Source: Yonghaparkia sp. Root332
Lineage (GTDB): Bacteria > Actinomycetota > Actinomycetes > Actinomycetales > Microbacteriaceae
Assembly (NCBI RefSeq): GCF_001425665.1
Contig: NZ_LMCX01000001.1
Coordinates: 1 to 64,000 of the forward strand
DNA length: 64,000 nucleotides
Direction: 5' to 3'
Part shown: positions 50,187 to 58,604 of the stretch, piece after piece
Layout of the letters: every line of letters starts with the position of its first letter
Position numbering within the stretch: the first letter of the stretch is position 1
Translations under genes and position numbers: made by a program
The notes under the pieces: model-generated
What the model was told of the DNA's origin: nothing
Seen by the model: only the letters and a program-made list of their open reading frames with translations
Databases searched by the model: none

Positions 50187-51967
50187 GCCGGGGAGAGCCC
50201 GGAGAGCGCGGCCTGCACGGCGAACTCGGGGACGGACGCCACGAGCTCGTCGAACGTGCCGCGCGCGACGATGCGGCCGTCGGCCATGAAGCACACCTGG
50301 TCGCTGTCCCTGATGGTGGAGAGCCGGTGGGCGACCGCGACGACGGTCACTTCGCCGCGGAGCTCGCGGATCGCCGCCGCGACATCCGACTCGGTCTTGG
50401 TGTCGAGCGCGCTCGTCGCCTCGTCGAGGACGAGCACGAGCGGATCGTCGAAGAGAGCGCGGGCGATGCCGAGCCGCTGGCGCTGCCCGCCCGAGAGCGA
50501 CATGCCGCGGTCGCCGACGCGCCCGTGGATTCCTCCCGGTCGCGACGCGATGACATCCCAGAGCTGCGCCCGGCGCAGAGCCTGCTCCACGCGGGCCTCG
50601 TCGATATCGCCCTCCCACACGAGTGCCACGTTCTCGGCGACCGTGCCGTCGAACAGGGCGACATCCTGCGGGACGTAGCCGACCCGCGAGCGCCACGCGG
50701 CGAGCACGTCCTCCAGCCGCTGGTCGCCCACGAGGGCGGTGCCCGACGAGGGCACGAGCAGACCCAGGATGAGGTCGACGAGCGTCGACTTGCCCGCGCC
50801 GGAGGAGCCCACGAGCCCGAGGCTCGACCCCATCGGCAGCCGGAGGGAGACCCCCTGGAGCGCGGGAGCGTCCGCCCCCGGATAGGTGAAGGACACATCG
50901 GCGAGCTCGAGGGCCTCGGGCTCGCCCACGATGGGATCGTGGCCGATCGTCTCGGCATGCTCGATGTACGACTCGGCGAGAGTGATGTCGATGATGACCG
51001 CGCGGACCTGGGGGACGTTCGCGTGCGTCGAGGTGACGATCGACTGGAACCCGGTGAGCGAGGGGACGAGCCGGAACCCGGCGACTCCGAAGAGGGCGAC
51101 CGCGGCGAACGCCTCGGTCAGGCCTCCCCCGATGTAGGCCACTCCCCCGACGAGGAGGAAGCCGCCGACGAGCGCGGCATCCAGCACGAACTTCGGCACG
51201 GTGCCCAGGAAGGAGATGTTCGCGCGAGCGCGCGTGGTGTGGATCCGGTTCTCGTGGACGACTCGCGCGACCTCGCCCGCCTTGTCCGCGAGCGTGATCT
51301 CCTTCAGCGCCGACACCATGTCGGTCATCAGACGCGCGACCTTGAAGGAGTAGTCGCGATTCACCCTGCCCGCCTGGATGGCGCGGCGGGAGACGACGAG
51401 GTAGAGGAGGGCCGCGATCGCGCCGAGGTACAGCACCGTCACGAGCGCGGTCACCGGCTGCGCGACGACGAGCACCACGAGCACGGCGGCGAAGGTCGTG
51501 AGCAGGCTCGGGAGGGTCGACACCGGCAGCAGGAAGCCCGCCGTGACGTTCGCGATGCCGACGTCGGCCATCCGGACGAGCTGCGAGGTGTTGCGCTTGA
51601 GCCTCTCCGTCCACGGGGCGCGGATGTAGGCGTTGAAGAGACGGTCGCCGATCTCGAGCTCGAAGCGGGCGAAGCGCCGCGTGGCGACCCACTGCAGCAG
51701 CAGCGCGAGGGACGACTTCGCGATGATGAGGCCGGAGACCACGACGAGGATCCACACGTACCCGTCGACCCCGACCGACCCGACGAGGGGCAGCTCGACC
51801 GGGCGGCCCGCCACCATCGCCCCGAGCGACAGCGCCAGCAGAGCGAGGGCGCTGATGTCGATGAGCGCGAGGGCGCTCGTGACGATGACGTACACGACGA
51901 GGAAGTTCACCGCGCGCGTCGGGAGGTAGGGCACGATGCTCGTCAGCGTCCGCCAGATGAGGATCAT
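50183..51967 (-). CDS. ABC transporter, fused permease and ATPase (lipid-linked glycan exporter type)
   Basis: A 594-residue half-transporter: six helices in residues 20-310, then the nucleotide-binding domain with Walker A GSSGAGKST (387-395), the LSGGQ signature (491-495), Walker B VLVLDE (511-516) and an H-loop VAHRLST. It would work as a homodimer. The size and position among glycosyltransferases resemble PglK/MsbA-type flippases for lipid-linked oligosaccharides, though the substrate is an inference. The start overlaps the GT4 stop codon (ATGA), and the next GT2 overlaps its end. Confidence 0.9.
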   Translation of the reverse strand: MILIWRTLTSIVPYLPTRAVNFLVVYVIVTSALALIDISALALLALSLGAMVAGRPVELPLVGSVGVDGYVWILVVVSGLIIAKSSLALLLQWVATRRFARFELEIGDRLFNAYIRAPWTERLKRNTSQLVRMADVGIANVTAGFLLPVSTLPSLLTTFAAVLVVLVVAQPVTALVTVLYLGAIAALLYLVVSRRAIQAGRVNRDYSFKVARLMTDMVSALKEITLADKAGEVARVVHENRIHTTRARANISFLGTVPKFVLDAALVGGFLLVGGVAYIGGGLTEAFAAVALFGVAGFRLVPSLTGFQSIVTSTHANVPQVRAVIIDITLAESYIEHAETIGHDPIVGEPEALELADVSFTYPGADAPALQGVSLRLPMGSSLGLVGSSGAGKSTLVDLILGLLVPSSGTALVGDQRLEDVLAAWRSRVGYVPQDVALFDGTVAENVALVWEGDIDEARVEQALRRAQLWDVIASRPGGIHGRVGDRGMSLSGGQRQRLGIARALFDDPLVLVLDEATSALDTKTESDVAAAIRELRGEVTVVAVAHRLSTIRDSDQVCFMADGRIVARGTFDELVASVPEFAVQAALSGLSPA

Positions 51968-53388
51968 GCGTGCGGGCCTCCGGGTCGGTGTCGCGAGGTC
52001 ATCGCGGAGTACGCCGCGACGAGCGCCTCGATGTCATCCTCCCACCGGTGCTCCTGCGCCGCGGCGAGCGCCGCCCGCGACAGTCGCTCGCGATCCACGA
52101 GCACCGACCGGACGGCGTCGGCGAGCTCGCGGGAATCGGCGCTCTCGCCGACGATGACGCCCGCGCCCGACTGGGACACGATCGCTCCCGTGTCCGGCAG
52201 GTCGTTCGCGATGATCGGGAGCCCGGCGTGCAGCGACTCGAACAGCTTGTTCGGCAGCGAGTAGCGGTAGCTGAGGCACGAGGGGTTCGTGAGCACGAAC
52301 GAGACGTCGCCGTCGGCGAGCGCCGTCGTGACCTCGTGCGAGTCGACGGAGCCCACCAGGTGCAGGCGTCCTGCCGCTCCGACGCCGACCGCGCGCCGCC
52401 GCAGCTGGGCCGCGACGATCTCGGATGCCGGCCCGATCGCGACGAGGTGGTGGTCGGCGGGGAGGTGGGCGAGAGCATCCACCACCCGCTCGATGCCCCG
52501 ATTGGTCGTGACGCCGCCGCAGTAGACGAGCACGCGCGCGTCGTCGGGAAGCGAGGCGAGCTCGCGGAGGCGGCCGCGGCCGCGGTCGCCCGCGGTCGGC
52601 GAGGCGGCGGGGATGTTGCGGACGAGAAGGGGTTCGCGCGTGAGCCGGTAGCGATCCTGCAGCCACCGCGCGATCGACGGGGAGACCGTCACGACGAGCT
52701 CCGCGCGGCGGATGCCGCGCCGCTCGACGATGCGCTCCCAGCGCTTCGCGAACGGCCGGTCGGCCCGGACGTTGCGCTCCGTCCAGAGCTCGTGCGAGTC
52801 GTACACGAGCGGGATGCGCAGCCGACGAGCGGCGCGCGCGGCCGGCGAGAGCGTGTTCGCGTCGTGCGCGTGGATCGCGTCGGGGCGCCACGCGAGCAGC
52901 TCGCGGCGGGCGCGGCGCCAGTAGCTCGCCATGCGCAGCGTGAGGTCGAGCCGACCCCACAGGTCGATGAGGACTCCCTTGAGCCCGCCGATGGGGGCGC
53001 GCGCGGCCGGAGCGGCGGCTGCGGGTGGGGCCGGGGCCGCCGAGGAGGACGGGCTCGGCGTCGTCGGCGTCGGCGCCGGCGTCGGCGTCGGCGCCGGAGC
53101 GACGGCCGGTGTCGACGACCGGCGGATGAGGCGTCGCACCGCGTCGCCCCAGATGGGCAGCAGGTGCTTGATCTCGACGATCGGCACGCGGAGGGTCTCG
53201 AATGCCGGGCGACTGCGGTCGAGCCCGGGGGCGTAGCGGCCGCGGGCGACCGCGAGCGCGATGACGCGGACCTCGGCGCCCGCCTCGCTCAGCGCGGTGG
53301 CCTCCTTGATGACCCGGGCATCGGAGGAGAGGTCGTTGTACACGAGCATGGCGATGCGCCGACCAGTCAGCGGTCCGTCCGTCGACAC
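51964..53388 (-). CDS. GT4 glycosyltransferase with an internal Pro/Thr/Ala linker
   Basis: A 474-residue retaining glycosyltransferase. The N-domain starts RRIAMLVYNDLSSDARVIKE and continues IHAHDANTLSPAARAARRL and LVYDSHELWTERNVRADRP; the C-domain has VLVYCGGVTTNRGIERVV, VGSVDSHEVTTALADGDVS and YSLPNKLFESLHAGLPIIAN. Between the first strands (about residues 94-133) lies a low-complexity insert of Pro, Thr and Ala not usual for GT4 enzymes. The DNA there is an imperfect hexanucleotide repeat. The GTG at 53388 gives the best N-terminal alignment; an ATG 39 bp inside is possible. It is the first gene of the coupled minus-strand chain. Confidence 0.85.
   Translation of the reverse strand: MSTDGPLTGRRIAMLVYNDLSSDARVIKEATALSEAGAEVRVIALAVARGRYAPGLDRSRPAFETLRVPIVEIKHLLPIWGDAVRRLIRRSSTPAVAPAPTPTPAPTPTTPSPSSSAAPAPPAAAAPAARAPIGGLKGVLIDLWGRLDLTLRMASYWRRARRELLAWRPDAIHAHDANTLSPAARAARRLRIPLVYDSHELWTERNVRADRPFAKRWERIVERRGIRRAELVVTVSPSIARWLQDRYRLTREPLLVRNIPAASPTAGDRGRGRLRELASLPDDARVLVYCGGVTTNRGIERVVDALAHLPADHHLVAIGPASEIVAAQLRRRAVGVGAAGRLHLVGSVDSHEVTTALADGDVSFVLTNPSCLSYRYSLPNKLFESLHAGLPIIANDLPDTGAIVSQSGAGVIVGESADSRELADAVRSVLVDRERLSRAALAAAQEHRWEDDIEALVAAYSAMTSRHRPGGPHA
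53055..53098. repeat. Imperfect TCGGCG hexanucleotide tandem repeat inside a GT4 gene
   Basis: Units TCGGCG, TCG, TCGGCG, TCGGCG, CCGGCG, TCGGCG, TCGGCG and CCGG follow each other. Translated on the minus strand they make alternating Pro, Thr and Ala residues, so the length could vary by slippage in steps of two codons without shifting the frame. Confidence 0.6.
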
Positions 53389-53489
53389 GTGGTGCCCGTC
53401 CCCTCCCCGCGCGGCCGGGCGGCTCGGCGGCGTCGCCTCGAGGCGCGACTCGGACAAGGATAGTGCGGCGGCCCCGGCGACGCGGCGCG

Positions 53490-53503
53490 TACCCTTGAGC
53501 CTC
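53490..53503 (+). promoter_or_regulatory. Leaderless-type -10 box of the acyltransferase gene
   Basis: TACCCT (53490-53495) is 8 bp before the GTG at 53504, and only a weak TTGAG lies between them. On the other strand TATCCT at 53462-53457 may serve the divergent GT4 gene. Confidence 0.35.
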
Positions 53504-54667
53504 GTGCCGTCGGTTCCGCTCGACCCTGCCCGGCCACCGCGTCTGGACTCCCTCACGGGGCTGCGATGGTGGGCGGCGTTCGGCGTCTTCCTGCACCACA
53601 TGACGAACCTCGCGCCGCTCCCTGTCCATGCCGCTCTCTCGCTCGGCAACTACGGCGTGATGTTCTTCTTCGTGCTCTCGGGCTTCGTGCTCACCTGGTC
53701 GGCGCAGGCGATCTCGACGAGCACCTTCTACTGGCGCCGGTTCGCGCGCATCTACCCCGCGCACCTCGTCGCGCTCGCGGTGGCGATCCCCGTCTTCTAC
53801 AGCCTCACCCCCGCGGCGGAGGACTGGTGGGTCAAGCCGCTCGATCTCGGCGTGCTCCTGCTGTCCGTCCTGCTCGTCCAGGGCTGGTGGCGCGAGCCGA
53901 CCATCCTGTTCTCGGGCAACCCTGCCGCGTGGACGCTCACGTGCGAGGCCTTCTTCTACGCCCTCCACCCGTACCTCTCCCGCGTGCTGCGCCTGCTCTC
54001 GACGCGTCGCGCCGTCGGCGCGGCCGTCGCTCTCATCGGCCTGTCGTTCGCCTGGCGGTTCGTCGAGCTCATCGGGCCCGGCCTCCTCCCGGGGGCGCTG
54101 CCGTGGCCCATCGCGCGCCTCGGCGAGTTCCTCCTCGGCATGTGCCTCGCGCACGCGATGCGCACCGGCTGGCGCCCCCGACTCCCTGCCGGCGCGACGA
54201 TGATCGCCTCGCTGCTGCTCCTCGCGGTCATCGCCGTGACGGTCTCCACCCCGTGGCTCGCGCCCGTCGAGCCCGTCATCCGCCCCTTCATCAACGAGTG
54301 GATGCTCGTGACCTGCGCCGCGCTCATCACCGCGGTCGCGGCGCGCGATCTGCACGGCGGCAGGTCGCTCCTCCGCCACCCGGTGCTCGTCCGGCTCGGG
54401 GAGGCGTCGTACGCCTTCTACCTCGTGCACGCGACGATCATCTACGCCGTGCTCTCCGTCGTCGGCAGGCAGCTCGGCCCGATCGCTCTCGTCTGGTACC
54501 CGCTCATGCTCGCGGCCTGCATCGTCGCGGCCTTCGCCCTGCACCTGCTCGTCGAGAAGCCCATGGAGCGCCGCCTGCGGCGCTGGGGGGACGCGCGCGA
54601 CGAGCGTCGCCGAACGGCCCGGCGCTCGACGGGCGAGGAGCCCGATCGGTCTCGCGAGCTCGTCTGA
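53504..54667 (+). CDS. OafA/YrhL-type acyltransferase (acyltransferase 3 family)
   Basis: A 387-residue membrane acyltransferase with about 10 helices that O-acetylates surface or lipid-linked sugars. Family motifs are all present: RLDSLTGLRWWAAFGVFLHH (the RxxR-type opening and histidine), GVMFFFVLSGFVLTWS, FYWRRFARIYPAHLVAL and AWTLTCEAFFYALHP, with the late LGEASYAFYLVHATIIY helix. This is the intact counterpart of the broken acyltransferase at 22446. The GTG at 53504 is chosen for its TACCCT box; an upstream frame extends over the divergent GT4 promoter. It converges with the GT4 at 54694. Confidence 0.88.
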   Translation: MPSVPLDPARPPRLDSLTGLRWWAAFGVFLHHMTNLAPLPVHAALSLGNYGVMFFFVLSGFVLTWSAQAISTSTFYWRRFARIYPAHLVALAVAIPVFYSLTPAAEDWWVKPLDLGVLLLSVLLVQGWWREPTILFSGNPAAWTLTCEAFFYALHPYLSRVLRLLSTRRAVGAAVALIGLSFAWRFVELIGPGLLPGALPWPIARLGEFLLGMCLAHAMRTGWRPRLPAGATMIASLLLLAVIAVTVSTPWLAPVEPVIRPFINEWMLVTCAALITAVAARDLHGGRSLLRHPVLVRLGEASYAFYLVHATIIYAVLSVVGRQLGPIALVWYPLMLAACIVAAFALHLLVEKPMERRLRRWGDARDERRRTARRSTGEEPDRSRELV

Positions 54668-54693
54668 GCGGTCGTGCCCCTCCCCCCGAGCGG

Positions 54694-55833
54694 TCAGCGG
54701 GGCGCGAGCAGCTCCACGGCGTCGGCGGCGCGCTCAGCCGCGGCGCCGAGCGAGATCTCCACGCGCGCCCACCGGGCGAGCTCGGCGCGCGCGGCGGGCG
54801 TCGGGCGCTCGTCGCGGGCGTCGCGCAGGGCGGCGGCCACGGCATCCGCATCGTGGTCGACGGCGCGCGCGAGCGGCGCCGACTCGGCGAACGCGCGCCC
54901 CGGCCCCTCCCCCGCGTACAGGACGGGGGTGCCGGTGGAGACGGCGGCGTACATCTTCGTCGGGAAGGCGAAACCGTAGCCGCCCTCCGGCTTGACGCTG
55001 GCGACGGCGACCCGGGCGCCGCGCAGCCAGCGCGCGACCTCCGTCGCGGGTACGGTGTCGAGGAACTCGACGCGCCCGGGCGCGATCGCCTCGGCGCGGG
55101 CCCGCAGCGCGTCGCGCTCGACGCCGGCACCGAGGAACACCAGGCGCATCCCCGTCACCGACGCCATCGCCTCGACGAAGACGCCCGCCCCGTGGACCTC
55201 GCTCGCCGTGCCGGCGTAGAGGGCGTAGGGCTCGTCGCGCTCGACCGCCTCGCCCTCGGGCGAGAAGACGCCCGTGTCGATGCCGTTGCCCACCTCGGCG
55301 ATGCGGTCGGCCGCCACCCCGAGCTCGCGAAGGCGCGCCGACACCGACTCGGAGACCGAGAGCACTCGTGCGGCGCCGCCCCACGAGAGTCGCTCGAGCC
55401 GGCGCACGGCCGCGACGACGGGGGCGGGGCTCCCGGCGCTGCCGGCGGCGTCGGCGAGGATGTCTCCCGCGTAGTAGAGGTAGGGGGTCCGGCGGAGCGC
55501 GCACACCAGGCGCACGACCGCGCCCGTCGTGGGCGGCGGCTCGACCACCACGGCATCGGCGCGCCGGGCCATCAGCAGGCGGGCGATGAGGGGCACGTCG
55601 AAGCTCAGATACTGCACGTAGCCGCGGACGGCACCGGAGCGATCGCGGAGCACCGGCGCCCGGCGGACCGTCACGCCGGCGGCGTCGGCGATGCGCTGCG
55701 AGGCCGGAGGGCGGCTCGTGAGCACCTCGACCTCGTGGCCGCGGGCGACGAGCGCCTTCGCGAGCGCCTCCAGCCGGAAGGCCGCGGCCGCGGGCTCCGG
55801 CGAGAAGATCCGGCTCGCGATGACGACGCGCAT
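54694..55833 (-). CDS. GT4 family glycosyltransferase
   Basis: A 379-residue enzyme of the WbuB/ExpE7-like layout: VVIASRIFSPEPAAAAFRLE, VVVEPPPTTGAVVRLV, LYYAGDILADAAGSAG, SVSESVSARLRELGV, NGIDTGVFSPEG, and in the donor domain FPTKMYAAVSTGTPVLYAGE. It is the last gene of a chain with the Gfo/Idh/MocA oxidoreductase, aminotransferase and acetyltransferase (2-bp gap to the oxidoreductase). The ATG at 55833 is the first codon of the MRVVIASRIF segment. By context it may transfer the diacetamido uronic acid made by those three enzymes. Confidence 0.85.
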   Translation of the reverse strand: MRVVIASRIFSPEPAAAAFRLEALAKALVARGHEVEVLTSRPPASQRIADAAGVTVRRAPVLRDRSGAVRGYVQYLSFDVPLIARLLMARRADAVVVEPPPTTGAVVRLVCALRRTPYLYYAGDILADAAGSAGSPAPVVAAVRRLERLSWGGAARVLSVSESVSARLRELGVAADRIAEVGNGIDTGVFSPEGEAVERDEPYALYAGTASEVHGAGVFVEAMASVTGMRLVFLGAGVERDALRARAEAIAPGRVEFLDTVPATEVARWLRGARVAVASVKPEGGYGFAFPTKMYAAVSTGTPVLYAGEGPGRAFAESAPLARAVDHDADAVAAALRDARDERPTPAARAELARWARVEISLGAAAERAADAVELLAPR

Positions 55834-55835
55834 CG

Positions 55836-56822
55836 TCAGAAGTCGACCGCGACGCCCGTTCGAGCCGAGCGGAGCATCCCCTCGACGACCTCGAGAGTGC
55901 GCAGGCCCTGCTCCATCGTCACGACGTCGGTCGGCTCGCCCAGGACGGCGTCGCGGAAGTTCTCGTGCTCGACGCGCAGCGGCTCGCGCTTGGCGAACGC
56001 GTAGCGGATCACGTCGCCCTCGCTCACACCGCGGAAGCTCGAGACCGACTCCCACTCCAGCGGGATGGTGCCGTTGGCGTAGAAGGTGAGGTCGCCCGTC
56101 GCGGTGTCGGCGACGAACGCGCCGCGCTCGCCGGTGACGATCGTGATGCGCTCCTTCATCGGGCTCAGCCAGTTGACGAGGTGCGAGACGACCGTGCCGT
56201 TCGCGAGACGACCCGTCGCCGTCACCATGTCCTCGTACTCGCGGCCGCTCTTGTGCGCCGTCTGGGCGAACACCGTGCGGTAGGTGCTCTGCGCGACCCA
56301 GGCGGTGAGGTCGATGTCGTGGCTCGCGAGGTCCTTGCCGACGCCGACGTCGGCGATGCGCGACGGGAACGGGCCCTGGCGGCGCGTGGCGATCTGGTAG
56401 ACGTCGCCGAGGTCGCCGGCCTCGAGGCGGCGCCGGAGCTCCTGCAGAGCGGGGTTGAACCGCTCGATGTGGCCGACCGCACCGACGAGGCCCTTCGCGG
56501 CGAACGCGTCGACCATGCGCTGGCCCGCCTCGACGGTGTCGGCGATGGGCTTCTCGACGAGCGTGTGGACCCCGGCCTCCGCGAGCCGGAGCGCGGCATC
56601 CTCATGGAATCGCGTCGGGACGGCGACGACCGCGATGTCGATGCCCGCCCCGATGAGCGCGTCGATGTCGGGGAGGATCGGCAGGCGGCCGGCGACGCCG
56701 TGCGGGTCGCCCCCGGGGTCGGCGATCGCGACGAGCTCGACGCCCGGAAGCTCGCGCAGCACGCGGGCGTGGTGGCGGCCCATCATGCCGACGCCGAGGA
56801 GGCCGGCGCGGAGATCGGCCAT
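55836..56822 (-). CDS. Gfo/Idh/MocA oxidoreductase, WbpB-like
   Basis: A 328-residue NAD-dependent enzyme: Rossmann RAGLLGVGMMGRHHARVL, the catalytic lysine in TLVEKPIAD, VGHIERFNPALQELR and GKDLASHDIDLTAWV with the substrate-side Asp/His. In the pathway it would oxidise UDP-GlcNAcA at C3 to the 3-keto sugar that the adjacent aminotransferase aminates. It shares one base with the upstream stop codon (TGATG), consistent with obligate coupling of the two reactions. Assignment to WbpB rests on the WbpB-E-D gene order plus a WbpA-like gene nearby. Confidence 0.88.
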   Translation of the reverse strand: MADLRAGLLGVGMMGRHHARVLRELPGVELVAIADPGGDPHGVAGRLPILPDIDALIGAGIDIAVVAVPTRFHEDAALRLAEAGVHTLVEKPIADTVEAGQRMVDAFAAKGLVGAVGHIERFNPALQELRRRLEAGDLGDVYQIATRRQGPFPSRIADVGVGKDLASHDIDLTAWVAQSTYRTVFAQTAHKSGREYEDMVTATGRLANGTVVSHLVNWLSPMKERITIVTGERGAFVADTATGDLTFYANGTIPLEWESVSSFRGVSEGDVIRYAFAKREPLRVEHENFRDAVLGEPTDVVTMEQGLRTLEVVEGMLRSARTGVAVDF

Positions 56823-57922
56823 CAGGAGCCCGCCTTCGCGACCTTGTTCACGGCCTTCACGATCCGCGCGAGGTCCTTCTTCGTCAGCGAGGGGTGCACG
56901 GGCAGCGACACGACCTCGGCCGCGGCGCGCTCGGTCTCCGGCAGATCGAGACCGGGGGCGAACTTCGCAAGGGAGGAGAGGCGGTGGTTCGGGATCGGGT
57001 AGTAGACGCCCGAGCCGATGCCGTGCTCCTCGCGGAGCGCCGTCACGAAGCCGTCGCGGTCGTGCGGCACGCGGATCGTGTACTGGTGGTACACGTGGAC
57101 CGCGCCCTGCGCGACCACCGGGATCTGCACGTTCGTCAGGTGGCGGTCGAGGTAGGCCGCGTTCTCCTGCCGGGCGGCCGTCCAGCGGTCGACCTTCGTC
57201 AGCTGCACGCGGCCGATGGCGGCGTGAATGTCGGTCATGCGCGCGTTGAAGCCGATGACCTCGTTCGCGTACTGCTTCTCCATGCCCTGGTTGCGCAGCA
57301 GCTTGACGCCGCGTACGAGCTCCGCGGAGTCGCACGCGACCATGCCGCCCTCGCCCGAGGTCATGTTCTTCGTGGGGTAGAGGCTGAACATCGCGAAGCG
57401 GCCCCAGGTGCCGACCGGGCGGCCGTCGATCGAGGCGCCGTGCGCCTGCGCGGCGTCCTCGTAGATCTCGATGCCGTACTTCTTCGCGATGGCCTCGAGC
57501 TCGCGCATGCGGGCGGGGTGGCCGTAGAGGTGCACGGGCATGATCGCCTTCGTGCGGGGGGTGATCGCTGCCTCGACGGCTGCGGGGTCGAGGCCGAAGG
57601 TCTCGGGCTCGATGTCGACGAACACGGGGGTCGCACCGGTCAGGGCGACCGAGTTGCCGGTCGCCGCGAACGTGAACGAGGGCACGATGACCTCGTCGCC
57701 CGGGCCGACGCCCGCGGCGAGCTGGCCGAGGTGCTGGCCCGCGGTGCCGCTGTTGACGGCGACGCACGCGCGGCCCTGAACGAAGTGCGCGCCGAACTCC
57801 TGCTCGAAGGCCGCCACCTCCGGGCCCTGGGCGATCATGCCGGTCTTCATGACGCGCATGACGGCGCGGCGCTCGTCCCGGCCGATGATCGGCTTCGCGG
57901 CGGGGATCAGGGGCTTGCTCAC
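56822..57922 (-). CDS. DegT/DnrJ/EryC1 aminotransferase, WbpE-like
   Basis: A 366-residue PLP enzyme aminating a 3-keto UDP-uronic acid. Motifs: VNSGTAGQHLGQLAAG, EDAAQAHGAS (PLP contacts), and the Schiff-base lysine Lys185 in SLYPTKNMTSGEGG, followed by NARMTDIHAAIG. The EDAAQAHGA and PTKNM variants are the WbpE-type ones, distinct from the PglE-like paralogue at 29987. GTG 57922 overlaps the acetyltransferase stop codon (GTGA). Gene order -wbpD-wbpE-wbpB- on this strand fits the UDP-GlcNAc(3NAc)A route. Confidence 0.9.
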   Translation of the reverse strand: MSKPLIPAAKPIIGRDERRAVMRVMKTGMIAQGPEVAAFEQEFGAHFVQGRACVAVNSGTAGQHLGQLAAGVGPGDEVIVPSFTFAATGNSVALTGATPVFVDIEPETFGLDPAAVEAAITPRTKAIMPVHLYGHPARMRELEAIAKKYGIEIYEDAAQAHGASIDGRPVGTWGRFAMFSLYPTKNMTSGEGGMVACDSAELVRGVKLLRNQGMEKQYANEVIGFNARMTDIHAAIGRVQLTKVDRWTAARQENAAYLDRHLTNVQIPVVAQGAVHVYHQYTIRVPHDRDGFVTALREEHGIGSGVYYPIPNHRLSSLAKFAPGLDLPETERAAAEVVSLPVHPSLTKKDLARIVKAVNKVAKAGS

Positions 57923-58527
57923 GCGGGGGCGTCCTCTCTCAGTGCTCCGTCGGTCTCGCGGTATGTCTCGCCGGTCTGCGGGCAGACCCACGCGCCGTCC
58001 TTCTCGATCAGCCGGACGCCCGCGCGCCCCACCCAGCCGAGGCGCCGCGCGGGCACTCCCGCCATGAGGGCGAAGTCGGGGACGTCCTTGGTCACGACGC
58101 TGCCGGCGGCGATCGTCGCCCAGCGGCCGATCGTGACGGGCGCGACGCACACCGCGCGAGCGCCGATCGCGGCGCCCTCGCGGATCGTCACGCCCACCGG
58201 CTCCCAGTCGTGGGCCGACTTCGGGCTGCCGTCGGGGTTGACCGCGCGCGGGTAGGTGTCGTTGGTCAGCACGACGGCCGGGCCGATGAACACGCCGGCC
58301 TCCAGCTGCGCGGGCTCGTAGACCAGGGCGTAGTTCTGCACCTTGCAGTTGTCGCCGAGCTCGACGCCGGTGCCGATGTAGGCGCCGCGGCCGACGACGC
58401 AGTTGCGCCCGAGGCGCGCGTCCTCGCGCACCTGGGCGAGATGCCAGATCGACGACCCGGCGCCGATGGTCGCGGACTCGGCGACATCGGCGGAATCGAC
58501 GATGCGCACGTCGGACGGTTGAGGCAC
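57919..58527 (-). CDS. Hexapeptide-repeat N-acetyltransferase, WbpD-like
   Basis: A 202-residue left-handed beta-helix enzyme that acetylates the 3-amino group of UDP-GlcNAc(3N)A with acetyl-CoA. Repeats are seen from VAESATIGAGSSIWHLAQV to VTIGRWATIAAGSVVTKDV, with the substrate loop LTNDTYPRAVNPDGSPKSAH and a C-terminal CPQTGETYRET, all typical of WbpD. The GTG at 58527 is used. It is the first gene of the four-gene minus-strand chain (WbpD-, WbpE-, WbpB-like, GT4) and divergent from a GT2 gene. Confidence 0.88.
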   Translation of the reverse strand: MPQPSDVRIVDSADVAESATIGAGSSIWHLAQVREDARLGRNCVVGRGAYIGTGVELGDNCKVQNYALVYEPAQLEAGVFIGPAVVLTNDTYPRAVNPDGSPKSAHDWEPVGVTIREGAAIGARAVCVAPVTIGRWATIAAGSVVTKDVPDFALMAGVPARRLGWVGRAGVRLIEKDGAWVCPQTGETYRETDGALREDAPA

Positions 58528-58591
58528 GAGAGGGGCTCCCAGAGGATCGAGGCGAATGCTCGGCGCGGGCTCCCAGGCTATCGCGTTCTGC

Positions 58592-58604
58592 CAGAATGTC
58601 CGGT
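58592..58604 (+). promoter_or_regulatory. Leaderless-type -10 box of the GT2/DUF2304 operon
   Basis: CAGAAT (58592-58597) is followed by 7 bp and then the ATG at 58605. This spacing argues for 58605 rather than the ATG at 58596 inside the box. Confidence 0.4.
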
